64,000 bases of DNA, from NCBI RefSeq assembly GCF_004088395.1, contig NZ_CP035107.1:62001-126000 (forward strand). Direction: 5' to 3'. This document shows, in pieces, positions 35,923-45,506 of the stretch. Below the pieces are notes generated by a model, which was not told the DNA's origin, did not search any database, and saw only the letters and a list, made by a program, of their open reading frames with translations. The stretch comes from Ornithobacterium rhinotracheale. Lineage in GTDB: Bacteria; Bacteroidota; Bacteroidia; Flavobacteriales; Weeksellaceae. The stretch's first letter is position 1; every line of letters starts with the position of its first letter. A program made the position numbers and the translations under genes.

Positions 35923-36765
35923 ATGCAGTTTTTAGTCAATCTACTCTCAAAAATAGGTGTTTTTGTGCTCTTTCTCCTGCTGGAGGGAGTGGCAGTGTTT
36001 CTTATGTTTACACAGAGCGGATACCACAAAGGGGCAATAGGAGAGAAAATGATGAGCGTAGATGGCTATGTTTCAGGAAAAATAGCAAAAGTTTCGCATT
36101 TCTTTGATTTGCCAGAGGAAAACGAAGCCCTAGCACAAGAAAACGCTTTGTTGAGACAGTCTCTCAAAAATTTACAATCTAGCCCTACACAGGGGGTAAG
36201 CCTAAAGGATTCTACGCTATTGCGTCCGTTTAAATACCTTCCTGCGCAGGTGGTGGATTATTCTTTAAGAAAGAGAGATAATTATTTCTTGATTAACAAA
36301 GGCGCGGAAGATGGCATAAAAGAAGACATGGCAGTGCTTTCGCCCGATGGGCTTGTAGGCGTAGTGTTTTCAACCTCTAAGCACTATGCATCGGTATTGT
36401 CTATCCTGCATTCCAAGACCAATATCAAGGCTAAAGTAAAAAACTTAGATTATTTTGGGATTATTCAATGGCCAGGCGAAGATCACAGGATCCTTCAGCT
36501 CACAGAAATTCCCAAATATTTGAATGTAAAGGAGGGAGACACCGTCGTTACCGCAGGAGCATCTGCAGTGTATCCAGAAGGAGAGCTCATCGGTAGAGTT
36601 TCAAAACTAAGCCCCAATCCACAAACGGGAGATTACAATATAGAGGTTACTACATTCAACGATTTAGCCAGAGTTAAAAATGTATATGTAGTAGAGGATT
36701 TAGAAAGACCAGATATTCAACAAGCAAAAGCTAAAGAAGAGGAGTTAGCCAATGGTACAGAGTAG
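35923..36765 (+). CDS. mreC: Rod-shape-determining protein MreC
   Basis: An inner-membrane protein of 280 residues that links MreB to the wall synthases. It has one membrane helix (about 9-28), a coiled coil (about 62-87, EENEALAQENALLRQSL) and a periplasmic double beta-barrel with NYFLINKGAEDGIKEDMAV and GDTVVTAGASAVYPEG. It starts 21 bases after mreB and its 3' end overlaps mreD by 14 bases. Confidence 0.93.
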   Translation: MQFLVNLLSKIGVFVLFLLLEGVAVFLMFTQSGYHKGAIGEKMMSVDGYVSGKIAKVSHFFDLPEENEALAQENALLRQSLKNLQSSPTQGVSLKDSTLLRPFKYLPAQVVDYSLRKRDNYFLINKGAEDGIKEDMAVLSPDGLVGVVFSTSKHYASVLSILHSKTNIKAKVKNLDYFGIIQWPGEDHRILQLTEIPKYLNVKEGDTVVTAGASAVYPEGELIGRVSKLSPNPQTGDYNIEVTTFNDLARVKNVYVVEDLERPDIQQAKAKEEELANGTE

Positions 36766-37270
36766 TTTAGCCAATGTAGGGAAAATGATATTTTTCATAC
36801 TGCTGCAAGTCCTAATTTTTAATAATATAAATTTTTGGGGCTATGCCAATCCTTACATTTATATATTGTTTATATTAACGCTTCCTTCTAGCACCAATCG
36901 CTATGCCCTCTTGCTCTATGCCTTTGCCATAGGTTTTGCCATAGATGTTTTTGAGCATACAGGCGGTGTGAATGCCTTTGCTACGGTTTTGGTAGCCTAT
37001 CTCAGAAATCCATTGATTAATCTTTTATCCAATCAAAATGTAGACGAACTGGGAACCTCCAAATTTGCTAATTTCTCCTTTTTGCAATGGAGCGTTTACA
37101 TCGTTGTGCTGATATTGATTCAGCATTTAAGCATTGATTTAATTGAAAGTTTGCAGTGGCATAATTTCTGGCTAATTGTAGAGCGTAGCCTTATCGGAAC
37201 CTTAATAAGCATAATACTTTCGGCAATTTATATTTTATCTTTTCCTCCTAAAAGACAGAGCGAAATATAA
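36752..37270 (+). CDS. mreD: Rod-shape-determining protein MreD
   Basis: A hydrophobic protein of 172 residues with five or six membrane segments; MreD is recognised mainly by size, hydrophobicity and position. It contains YANPYIYILFILTLP and FAIGFAIDVFEHTGGVNAFA, a pattern common in Bacteroidota MreD. It overlaps mreC by 14 bases and its stop codon directly abuts the mrdA start. Confidence 0.88.
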   Translation: MVQSSLANVGKMIFFILLQVLIFNNINFWGYANPYIYILFILTLPSSTNRYALLLYAFAIGFAIDVFEHTGGVNAFATVLVAYLRNPLINLLSNQNVDELGTSKFANFSFLQWSVYIVVLILIQHLSIDLIESLQWHNFWLIVERSLIGTLISIILSAIYILSFPPKRQSEI

Positions 37271-39169
37271 ATGAAAAGAACAGCCCTTTTTTATTTTTTA
37301 ATCATAGCAATCAGCCTCAGCTTCATAGCACGCTTGGCATATCTTCAGCTTTTTACCGATCGCTATATTCTCAATGCATTCAACACCTCGATCAAAAGAG
37401 AAATTATTTATCCCAAAAGAGGAGACATTCTTGATCGGAATGGGAAATTACTCGTAACCAATAGCTGGGATTATGAGTTACAAATTACCCCTCTCTTGCT
37501 AGAAAAGGGATTTGACACGATTCAGTTTTGTAAACTGATAGGAATCTCCCGAGAAGAATTTGACCAAAAAATGGCTGAAATCAAAGCCATCAAAGGATAC
37601 ACCAAAGTAGGAACTTTTACATTTATCAAAGGAATTAATCGAGAGGATTTTACACGCTTTCAGGAGCAAATGTATAAGTATCCCGCCATTGATGTGGTGC
37701 AAAAGCCTAAACGAGAATACCGCGTTTCGGGCGGAGGAAATGTTTTGGGCTACATTCAAGAGGTGAGCCCTAGTTACATTAAAAAAGACTCTTCTTATTA
37801 CGACCCAGGGGATTTGGCAGGAATGTCTGGCGTAGAGAAGTCTTATGAAAAAGTATTGAGAGGAAAAAAAGGCTTCAAATATTTAAAAAAAGATATTCGC
37901 CTGCGCACCATTGGAGCATATGAAAATGGCGATAAAGATGTTCAAGTAGAAAACGGAAAGGTGCTCAATCTAAGTATAGATTATGACCTGCAAGAATACG
38001 CAGAGTCTTTGTTGCAAAACAAGCGAGGTGCTGTAGTAGCCATAGAGCCCAAAACAGGCGAAATTTTAGCCTTGGCATCGTCTCCTTCTATCGACCCGAG
38101 ACGCTATAATGTGCCTGGGGAAATCTCAAGAATGATGCGAGATTCCATCAACAAAATCATGTATGATAGAGCATTGCAAGCAGCCTATCCGCCAGGTTCG
38201 CCTTTCAAAATCCTGACAGGGCTTTCTGCCTTTCAGCTAGGCGTGGCAGATTCTGCCAAAGTATATACCTGTCATCACGGTTTTTATTATGGTAGATCCC
38301 ACATGAATTGCCATTGCGGTAGAGGAGCTTTAAAAATAGAAACCGCCATAGAGCGTTCGTGTAACTCCTATTTCTCCAAGGCTTGGATAGATATTCTTAA
38401 AAAAGACTCCATTAATATAGAACACAGTATTGATGACTGGGCAGATATTATGCACAGCTTTGGATTAGGTAAATTCCTCGGTACCGACATGCCAGTGGGG
38501 AGCAAAGGGAATATACCTACTTCAAAATACTATAACCGATTTTTGGGTAAAGGCAAATGGAATCCGTATAGCGTTGTTTCCAACGGGATTGGGCAGGGCG
38601 AAATTCTTTTAACCCCAATTCAAATGGCGAATTTTGCCGCTGCGGTAGCGAATAAAGGCTATTATTATACGCCACATATCGTCAAAAAAATAGACGGCGA
38701 GCCATTGCACGACACGCTTTATACCAAGAAACATTATGTAAAAGTAGATCCTAAACTTTTCCCTCCCTTCCTAAAGGGCATGGAATATGTGTTTAGCCGA
38801 GCAGGAACGGCAAGAGCATATTATTCTAAAAGATTTACCCAAGCTGGGAAAACAGGAACTTCCCAAGTTTCACAAGGCCCCGACCACTCGCTATTCACAA
38901 TTATAGCTCCCGTGGATAATCCTAAAATCGTGGTTGCCGTAGTGGTGGAAAACGGAGTTTGGGGTGCCCGTTGGGCGGCACCAATTGCGAGTTTGGTGGC
39001 AGAGAAATACCTCTTTGGCGAAGTAGAGAAAGGAAGTAGAAAATCCTTAGAAAATAGAATGATAAAAGGAGATTTAACTCCTACTTATCGTAAGATGGAA
39101 ATAGATCGCCTAAAAAGATTGGGCTGGTATGTAGAACCTCCAAAAGTAGATAGCCTTGCAGTCAAGTAG
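37271..39169 (+). CDS. mrdA: Penicillin-binding protein 2 (elongasome transpeptidase)
   Basis: The class B transpeptidase of the elongasome, 632 residues. One membrane helix (about 5-25) is followed by the PBP dimerisation domain (KRGDILDRNGKLLVTNSWDY) and the transpeptidase domain: active-site serine in PPGSPFK, SCN in ERSCNSYF, and QAGKTGTSQ. The SxxK here reads SPFK. It works with RodA, encoded by the next gene, which overlaps its end by 14 bases. Confidence 0.95.
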   Translation: MKRTALFYFLIIAISLSFIARLAYLQLFTDRYILNAFNTSIKREIIYPKRGDILDRNGKLLVTNSWDYELQITPLLLEKGFDTIQFCKLIGISREEFDQKMAEIKAIKGYTKVGTFTFIKGINREDFTRFQEQMYKYPAIDVVQKPKREYRVSGGGNVLGYIQEVSPSYIKKDSSYYDPGDLAGMSGVEKSYEKVLRGKKGFKYLKKDIRLRTIGAYENGDKDVQVENGKVLNLSIDYDLQEYAESLLQNKRGAVVAIEPKTGEILALASSPSIDPRRYNVPGEISRMMRDSINKIMYDRALQAAYPPGSPFKILTGLSAFQLGVADSAKVYTCHHGFYYGRSHMNCHCGRGALKIETAIERSCNSYFSKAWIDILKKDSINIEHSIDDWADIMHSFGLGKFLGTDMPVGSKGNIPTSKYYNRFLGKGKWNPYSVVSNGIGQGEILLTPIQMANFAAAVANKGYYYTPHIVKKIDGEPLHDTLYTKKHYVKVDPKLFPPFLKGMEYVFSRAGTARAYYSKRFTQAGKTGTSQVSQGPDHSLFTIIAPVDNPKIVVAVVVENGVWGARWAAPIASLVAEKYLFGEVEKGSRKSLENRMIKGDLTPTYRKMEIDRLKRLGWYVEPPKVDSLAVK

Positions 39170-40679
39170 ATTTTATAACGGAATAGATTGGCCAGTGATT
39201 TTGATGGTGCTGGTAATTATGGCATTTGGTGTGGCAAACATTTATAGTGTAGACCCAGACTATGGTGTCAAGCAAATCGTGCGTATAGGATTAGGTTTTG
39301 GAATGATTTTCTTTTTTATGATTATCACCTCCTTTACCAAAAACTTTTTTGATATTTATGCTTTCCTCTTTTACATAGCAGGCGTGCTATCACTTGTGGG
39401 TGTGCTCTTTGTGGGAAAAGAAATCAACGGGGCAAAAGCGTGGTATTCCATTGGGGGCGTGGGGATTCAGCCCGTGGAGCTGATGAAAATTGCCACGGGA
39501 TTGATGATTGCACACATACTCAACATACCGTCTAATGATATACGCGAGCCCAAAACTTTTTTAATGTGTATGGGCTTTATCGCCATTCCTGCCGTGCTGA
39601 TTTTATTGCAGCCAGATGTGGGGTCGTTATTCGTATTTGGATCCTTTTTCTTAGCCATGTATCGCGAGGGCATGTCTCCATTTTTCTTATTAATCCCGAT
39701 TGGGTTAGGCGGAGTTTTCTTAATGTCCGTTGTATGGGATAGCAGCTTGCTCATCGCAGGAATAGGATTTTTATTTTGGCTGATTATTACACTTTTCACA
39801 CTGTTTTCTGGGCGAAACAAACTTTCATTTCGAGGCATGTATGCACTGATGGGCTTGTATTTTGGCTTAGGCTTATTTTTTATACTAAATACGATTTTCA
39901 CTAAATTCTTTTTGCAAGACTTAGGCATAGAAAGCATTATTTCAAGAAAAACCGAAATCATGGTAAATATTTCGTCTCTACTCATGGCAATTATTTGCTT
40001 TATCACTTGTTTGGGGATTTATTTAAGCAATCGTGATTATGATACAGGAATTTCGCAATTTGTGAAAATCAAAGCCAGCCATACGCGTCAATTCTTGTCA
40101 TTTGCTTTATTAGTAATTTTCTCTATGGGAATTGTGATGGCCATTAGCTTTAATGCAGGCAAAATTCTTGAAAAATTACCAAAACACCAGCGCGAGCGAA
40201 TTATGGTACTTTTTGAGGGCGAAGGCAAGTATCGAGATACTTCGGGGTATAACTTATTGTATTCCAAAACGGCGATAGGCTCAGGCGAATTGTGGGGCAC
40301 GGGCTGGAACAAAGGAACCATTACCGATGGGCGTTTCGTGCCCGAGCAGTGGACCGATTATATTTTCTGCACCGTGGGCGAGGAGTGGGGCTTTGTGGGT
40401 AGCTCCGCCTTGGTATTGCTCTATGCATGCCTTATTGCACGATTGTATTATCTCGCCGAATCCCAAAAAACCACTTTTGCACGATTTTTTGGTTACAGTG
40501 TTGCTTCCATTTTGTTGTTGCACTTTTTCATCAACATCGGAATGGTAATCGGATTGTTTCCTACGGTGGGAATCCCGTTGCCGTTTTTAAGCTATGGCGG
40601 TAGCTCGCTATGGGGATTTATGTTTATGCTTTTTATATTTTTAAAATTAAATTACGAGAACAATCAGACTTTAATTTAA
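39156..40679 (+). CDS. rodA: SEDS peptidoglycan glycosyltransferase RodA
   Basis: RodA polymerises lipid II in complex with PBP2. The 507 residues have about ten membrane helices, a large insertion in the middle (about 200-330) that makes it longer than the about 370-residue E. coli protein, and the C-terminal conserved LFPTVGIPLPFLSYGGSSL. The start is a TTG at 39156; it gives MQSSRFYNGIDWPVI before the first helix, while the next ATG would remove part of that helix. Translation is probably coupled to mrdA. Confidence 0.93.
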   Translation: MQSSRFYNGIDWPVILMVLVIMAFGVANIYSVDPDYGVKQIVRIGLGFGMIFFFMIITSFTKNFFDIYAFLFYIAGVLSLVGVLFVGKEINGAKAWYSIGGVGIQPVELMKIATGLMIAHILNIPSNDIREPKTFLMCMGFIAIPAVLILLQPDVGSLFVFGSFFLAMYREGMSPFFLLIPIGLGGVFLMSVVWDSSLLIAGIGFLFWLIITLFTLFSGRNKLSFRGMYALMGLYFGLGLFFILNTIFTKFFLQDLGIESIISRKTEIMVNISSLLMAIICFITCLGIYLSNRDYDTGISQFVKIKASHTRQFLSFALLVIFSMGIVMAISFNAGKILEKLPKHQRERIMVLFEGEGKYRDTSGYNLLYSKTAIGSGELWGTGWNKGTITDGRFVPEQWTDYIFCTVGEEWGFVGSSALVLLYACLIARLYYLAESQKTTFARFFGYSVASILLLHFFINIGMVIGLFPTVGIPLPFLSYGGSSLWGFMFMLFIFLKLNYENNQTLI

Positions 40680-40690
40680 CAAAGAAATCT

Positions 40691-40722
40691 TTTGCACAAA
40701 AAGACAAAGCACATTATCTTTA
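40691..40722 (+). promoter_or_regulatory. Promoter of the polyprenyl synthase operon
   Basis: TTTG (40691-40694), 20 bases, then TATCTTTA (40715-40722), one mismatch from TAnnTTTG. It lies 21 bases before the start codon and would separate the isoprenoid operon from the rodA transcript. Confidence 0.65.
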
Positions 40723-40743
40723 TCACACTTAAAATTTTTAATC

Positions 40744-41715
40744 ATGACAAAAATAGCCCAATACCAAGAATTAATTCAGCAAGCTTTAACGCAAAATTCA
40801 CTGATTAAGCAACCCGAAGCATTGTACGAGCCTATGGAATATATCTTGCAATTGGGAGGAAAGCGTTTGCGTCCTACCCTTTGTTTAATGGGCTGCGAAT
40901 TGTTTGGTGGCGATATAAACGAGGCTTTAAAGCCAAGTTTAGCCATGGAATATTTTCACAACTTTACCTTGATGCACGACGACATTATGGACGATGCGCC
41001 GATTCGTAGAGGAAAAGCCACTGTGCATGAGAAATACGATATCAACACGGCATTGCTTTCGGGAGATGCTCTTATGATTAAATCCTACCAATTATTTAAT
41101 GATTTAAAACCCGAAGTTTTCAAAAAAGTGGTAACGCACTTTAGCCAAATGGCCATTGAACTTTGCGAAGGTCAGCAATACGATATGAATTTTGAAAACC
41201 AAAAAGAAGTTTCTTTTGCCGAATATGAAAAAATGATTACTGGTAAAACGGGTGTGCTCACAGCCTGCGCACTCAAAGTGGGGGCAATGATTGCGGGAGC
41301 GTCTGAGGAAGATGCCAATCATTTGTATGACTTTGGAAAATATCTTGGCATTGCCTTTCAGTTAAAAGATGATTTGCTCGATGTTTTTGGCGATAACGAT
41401 GCCTTTGGAAAACAACACGCGGGCGATATTTTTGAAAACAAAAAAACGATTCTTTACATCAAAGCTTTGGAAAAAGCCGACGAGCGCCAGCGTGATGAAT
41501 TGGAATATTGGTACGAAATCAAAACCGAAAATATCGATAAAATTTACGCCGTAGAAAAAATATTTAAAGTGCTAAATATCGATTTGGAAGTGGGCGATAT
41601 GATTAACGAATACACGTGCAAAGCCATTGAGTCGCTCAATGCCATTCAAGGAAATGTAAATACAAAAGAAGATTTGGCACAATTTGCACAAAAATTAATT
41701 GGGCGTACTTTTTAA
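40744..41715 (+). CDS. Polyprenyl diphosphate synthase
   Basis: A trans-isoprenyl diphosphate synthase of 323 residues that extends allylic diphosphates with IPP. It has the first aspartate-rich motif HDDIMDDAPIRRG (about 79-91) and the second FQLKDDLLDVFGD (about 207-219), plus LGGKRLRPTLCLMG. The residues before the first DDxxD are FTLMHDD; chain length is therefore not certain (farnesyl, geranylgeranyl or longer). In this phylum such a gene supplies menaquinone or undecaprenyl precursors. First gene of a four-gene unit. Confidence 0.88.
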   Translation: MTKIAQYQELIQQALTQNSLIKQPEALYEPMEYILQLGGKRLRPTLCLMGCELFGGDINEALKPSLAMEYFHNFTLMHDDIMDDAPIRRGKATVHEKYDINTALLSGDALMIKSYQLFNDLKPEVFKKVVTHFSQMAIELCEGQQYDMNFENQKEVSFAEYEKMITGKTGVLTACALKVGAMIAGASEEDANHLYDFGKYLGIAFQLKDDLLDVFGDNDAFGKQHAGDIFENKKTILYIKALEKADERQRDELEYWYEIKTENIDKIYAVEKIFKVLNIDLEVGDMINEYTCKAIESLNAIQGNVNTKEDLAQFAQKLIGRTF

Positions 41716-41724
41716 TCTTTCACT

Positions 41725-42720
41725 ATGGAATTTAGTACCAAAATAAAAATAGAAAATCCAGATTTCAATATTCAGCATCAGGAGCCGCTATTTTCTATGG
41801 GTTCTTGCTTTGCCGAAAATATTTATAATAAATTATCTGAGTTTAAATTTCCTGCGATGTGCAATCCGTTTGGGACATTGTTTCATCCGCTGGCGATAGA
41901 AAACGCTTTGATGCGTATTTATTCGCAACAATTTTACACGCCAAAGGAGATTTTTCATTACAACGATTTATTCTTTAGCTGGGATCATAGCACTAAATTT
42001 TCGACCAACAAAGTAGATGATACGCTTGAGAAAATCAATCAAAATATAGAACAAGCACATTTGTTTACCAATCATGCGCAAGTCTTTATTTTTACTTTGG
42101 GCACAGCTTGGGCTTATCATTTAAAAAAAGGCAATTTCTTTGTGGCTAATTGCCATAAAATACCCCAATCTCAGTTTGATAAAATTTTGCTTACCCCAAC
42201 GCAGGTCATTCAATCGTTGAGAAACATCATTGCACTTTGCAAGGACATTAACCCAGAGGCTAAAGTGATTTTTACCATCAGTCCTGTGCGCCACGCCAAA
42301 GATGGTTTTAGAGAAAATAATTTAAGCAAGGGCACGCTACATTTAGCCATAAATCATGTTTTAAGCGATGAAACGCCTGGTGTGTATTATTTTCCTTCGT
42401 ATGAAATTGTGCTCGATGAATTGCGCGATTATCGTTTTTATGACAGGGATATGTTGCACCCTAATCAATTGGCGGTAGAATACATTTGGGAACGATTTGC
42501 CGATACTTTCTTTAGCCAAAAAACACAAGAGCTTAACAAAGAAGTGGGCAAAATCAACGCAGCGGTGGCACATCGCCCAATGAACCCGTATGCGATAGAA
42601 CATCGTAAATTTTTGTACGACACGCTTAAAAACATCGACCAGCTGGCACTTTCGTTTCCGCCAGATACCTTTAAACAAGAAATAGATAAAATAAAATACC
42701 AAATTCAGCATGTATATTGA
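41725..42720 (+). CDS. GSCFA domain protein
   Basis: A 331-residue protein with the name-giving motif SMGSCFAENIYNKL (about 25-38) and the following FPAMCNPFGTLFHPL. Later blocks TLGTAWAY, TISPVRHAKDGF and DMLHPNQLAVEYIWERF resemble SGNH-hydrolase blocks, with the first Ser in GSCFA and the DxxH near residue 247 as possible catalytic residues. No signal peptide is seen. The function of the family is unknown. It starts 9 bases after the polyprenyl synthase gene and overlaps tatD by 11. Confidence 0.88.
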   Translation: MEFSTKIKIENPDFNIQHQEPLFSMGSCFAENIYNKLSEFKFPAMCNPFGTLFHPLAIENALMRIYSQQFYTPKEIFHYNDLFFSWDHSTKFSTNKVDDTLEKINQNIEQAHLFTNHAQVFIFTLGTAWAYHLKKGNFFVANCHKIPQSQFDKILLTPTQVIQSLRNIIALCKDINPEAKVIFTISPVRHAKDGFRENNLSKGTLHLAINHVLSDETPGVYYFPSYEIVLDELRDYRFYDRDMLHPNQLAVEYIWERFADTFFSQKTQELNKEVGKINAAVAHRPMNPYAIEHRKFLYDTLKNIDQLALSFPPDTFKQEIDKIKYQIQHVY

Positions 42721-43483
42721 TTCTCACACCCATTTATATTCCGAAGCATTTGAAAACGATGTAGACCAAGTGGTGGAACAAGCCATTTCGCAAGGCGTGG
42801 AAAGATTTTTCTTGCCCGCGGTGGATTCCAATACGCACGAGGCTATGTTGTCGCTAGAGGAGCGATATCCCAAGCAAATGTATAGTATGATGGGGCTGCA
42901 CCCCGTGGATGTGAAACCAGAATCGTATAAGCAAGAATTGACAACCGTAGAGGAGTATTTGGCAAAGAGAGCATTTGCTGCTGTGGGCGAAATCGGGATA
43001 GATTTGTATTGGGAACAAAGCACGCTGGGCATTCAGCAAGAGGCTTTTGCACATCAAATTCATTTAGCCAAAAAATATAATCTCCCGATTGTGATTCATT
43101 GTCGTGAGGCTTTTGATGAGGTGTTCGAAGTTCTGGAGCAGAATAAGGACGAAAAATTATTCGGGATTTTCCATTGTTTTACGGGGACTTTAGACCAAGC
43201 AGAAAAAGCGATTTCCTATGGTTTGAAGTTGGGAATTGGTGGTGTTGTTACTTTTAAAAATGGCAAAATCGACCAATTTTTAAATCAAATTCCATTGGAG
43301 CATATCGTGCTCGAAACCGATTCGCCGTATTTGGCACCTACGCCACATCGAGGCAAACGAAACGAGAGTAAATACATTCCGCTGATTGCGCAAAAATTGG
43401 TGGATGTGTACGGCGTGAGTTTAAAAGAAATCGAAGAAACTACGACTAAAAATTCGTTGGAAATATTTAATTTATATAAATAA
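42710..43483 (+). CDS. tatD: TatD family metal-dependent hydrolase
   Basis: A TIM-barrel amidohydrolase of 257 residues, of the TatD deoxyribonuclease family. The metal ligands are seen in YIDSHTHLY (2-10), VGEIGIDLYW, IVIHCREAFD, IFHCFTGT and LETDSPYLAP. The HCF-GT block and the DSP aspartate are in their usual places. It is translated from an ATG inside the end of the GSCFA gene. Confidence 0.93.
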   Translation: MYIDSHTHLYSEAFENDVDQVVEQAISQGVERFFLPAVDSNTHEAMLSLEERYPKQMYSMMGLHPVDVKPESYKQELTTVEEYLAKRAFAAVGEIGIDLYWEQSTLGIQQEAFAHQIHLAKKYNLPIVIHCREAFDEVFEVLEQNKDEKLFGIFHCFTGTLDQAEKAISYGLKLGIGGVVTFKNGKIDQFLNQIPLEHIVLETDSPYLAPTPHRGKRNESKYIPLIAQKLVDVYGVSLKEIEETTTKNSLEIFNLYK

Positions 43484-44128
43484 ATGTTCAAAAAACTGAT
43501 TTTTCCTATTGGGCTGATTTGCTTGGCGGTGTTGTGTATTCCGTTCTATACCAACTACCAAGCGTCGCCTTATGTGAAAAATAAAGTAAGCGAACTCTCG
43601 CCACGAACTTTTGCCATTGTGCTTGGTGCTGGACTTAAAAATGGCGGAAAACCAGGATATTATCTTCGCAATCGTTTGGACGATGCGGTAAAGCTATACC
43701 AAGCGGGAAAAATCCAAAAAATCCTAATTTCTGGAGATAATAGCTCCGAGAATCATGATGAAATCTCGGCAATGAACAATTATTTGCTCCAAAAAGGAAT
43801 CCCGCAAAATATCATTTTTGGTGATTATGCAGGATTTGATACTTACTCGAGTATGGAGCGTGCCGATAAAATTTTTGATGTAAGAGATGCCATCATCGTA
43901 ACGCAAGATTTTCATTTAAAGCGTTCGGTGTATATTGCCCGAGAAAAAGGCATCAACGCAGAAGGTTTTGCAAGCAAAGTGCTACGAAACGAGATGAAAT
44001 ATTTTCCAAGAGAATGGGGTGCTAGCATAAAAGCCTTTTTTGATTGTTTAATCAATCGCACGCCTAAATTCTACGGCGAAAAAGTAGACACTACACAAGG
44101 TTCCAACATCGAAATTGAGCAGTTGTAA
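43484..44128 (+). CDS. DUF218/SanA-like membrane protein
   Basis: A 214-residue protein with one N-terminal membrane helix (about 4-22) and a DUF218 domain: IVLGAGLKNGGKPGYYL, RLDDAVKLYQAGKIQKILISG (shown in part) and VTQDFHLKRSVYIAREKG. E. coli SanA, YdcF and ElyC belong here and affect envelope barrier function. The start codon directly follows the tatD stop. It ends 2 bases from the stop of the convergent tolC-like gene. Confidence 0.83.
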   Translation: MFKKLIFPIGLICLAVLCIPFYTNYQASPYVKNKVSELSPRTFAIVLGAGLKNGGKPGYYLRNRLDDAVKLYQAGKIQKILISGDNSSENHDEISAMNNYLLQKGIPQNIIFGDYAGFDTYSSMERADKIFDVRDAIIVTQDFHLKRSVYIAREKGINAEGFASKVLRNEMKYFPREWGASIKAFFDCLINRTPKFYGEKVDTTQGSNIEIEQL

Positions 44129-44130
44129 CT

Positions 44131-45489
44131 CTACAACACCTCCCAATCTGTGTTAAATTGATTCACGGCAGATAAGTAGTCGTACACGCTTTGCAAGTAC
44201 TCGGTTTGTGCCTGCTGGTACAGATATTTGGTTTGTGCCAAATCATTTGAAAGCAAACGCCCTGCATTGTAAAGTTTGAGTTTGTTTTCGTAGAGTGCTT
44301 TGGCTAAATTTATATTTTCACGCTTTTTCTCAAGAATGGTCTTTTTAGCATTCATTTCTTGCTGAGCGGTAGTCAAATTTTCAATACGGTTTTGCGAGTC
44401 AAGTAGCAATTGTTTTTCCAATTGTTGAGCTTGCCAATTCAGTTCTTCTAGTTTTTTGCTTGTAGCATAAGCCTCAGAGATAGGTACATTTAGCCCGAGA
44501 GCTATATAGCTATTGCCGCGCCAATGTTTGTTTTCAAAAATGTTTAAATTTTCGCTGTAATGATTGGTGCCAAGAAAAGCATTGAGCGACAAACGAGGCA
44601 AATAATCGGCTTTGGTTTTCTTTACATCAGATCGTACAATTTCTTGATTTAATTGATTTTTCTGAATACTTAAACGAGAAGTTTCCTCCTTTTGTGCAAC
44701 AAGTCCATTGTTTTGAATGGTAGCATTTTGCATTAAATCTTCCAAAGAATCGGTTAAATTCAGATTTTCTACACCACTATTTTCCGCCAAAACACCCATG
44801 CTTGCCAGTAGTTTTAATTTAGCTTTATTTAAAATATTTTGCGCCTGTATGGCTTGTGCCTCGGCGTTGTTTACTTGCATTTTAGCCGAATTTTTATCGT
44901 AATCGGTTGCGTGCCCCGCTTTAAATCGGGCTAAGGTAATTCGCAAATTTTCATTTTCCTGTGTTATGTTTTCTTGCGCGAGCTCCCATTGTTTTTGTGC
45001 AATGGCTGTTTCAATATAGTTTTGCGCAATATTCCCTTTCAGCTTTATGCTTTCAATCTGATTATCGATTTCAGATAGTTTTTCCTTTTTCTCTGCTTTG
45101 TAAATCAAGTTTTTAGTCGTAGGGTCAAACAGTGGATATTCCATTTTTACGCCCGCCGTAAGTGCCCAAGGTGTAGCAAATTTCATATAATCGATTTCGC
45201 CTTCTTTGGCTTGCGGGTTAAAGGCTTTGGCTGGCACAGGCGTCGCAGGGATTATCAAATTACGCTGAAAATTAGCACTCCCCGTGATGGTAGGAATACG
45301 CCCTGTGCGAGCGCTGGCTGTTTGCGCTTTGGCAATTTCGAGATTTACTTGGTTTAAATGCTGTTGTGCATTGTTTTCGAGCCCGATGGTTTGCGCCTCG
45401 GTTAAACTTAAATTTTGAGGGATTTTTTGTCCAAAAGCGGTGAAACTTAGTCCAAGAATCCAGAGAAATATAGAGCGAAATGTATTCAT
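44131..45489 (-). CDS. TolC family outer-membrane efflux protein
   Basis: The 452 residues begin with a signal peptide (to about residue 20, SFTAFGQ) and continue as the two repeated long-helix halves of TolC proteins, rich in Ala, Gln, Asn and Glu, with LNQVNLEIAKAQTASARTGR and, in the second half, NINLAKALYENKLKLYNAGR. It would form the outer-membrane duct for the ABC/adaptor pair encoded just upstream on the same strand, 17 bases away. Confidence 0.9.
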   Translation of the reverse strand: MNTFRSIFLWILGLSFTAFGQKIPQNLSLTEAQTIGLENNAQQHLNQVNLEIAKAQTASARTGRIPTITGSANFQRNLIIPATPVPAKAFNPQAKEGEIDYMKFATPWALTAGVKMEYPLFDPTTKNLIYKAEKKEKLSEIDNQIESIKLKGNIAQNYIETAIAQKQWELAQENITQENENLRITLARFKAGHATDYDKNSAKMQVNNAEAQAIQAQNILNKAKLKLLASMGVLAENSGVENLNLTDSLEDLMQNATIQNNGLVAQKEETSRLSIQKNQLNQEIVRSDVKKTKADYLPRLSLNAFLGTNHYSENLNIFENKHWRGNSYIALGLNVPISEAYATSKKLEELNWQAQQLEKQLLLDSQNRIENLTTAQQEMNAKKTILEKKRENINLAKALYENKLKLYNAGRLLSNDLAQTKYLYQQAQTEYLQSVYDYLSAVNQFNTDWEVL

Positions 45490-45506
45490 TTTTTAGGGTT
45501 TTAAAT

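Noticed and set aside
39467-40006. 179-codon open frame opposite rodA
   Set aside because: It mirrors hydrophobic rodA codons and has no start signal or recognisable domain.
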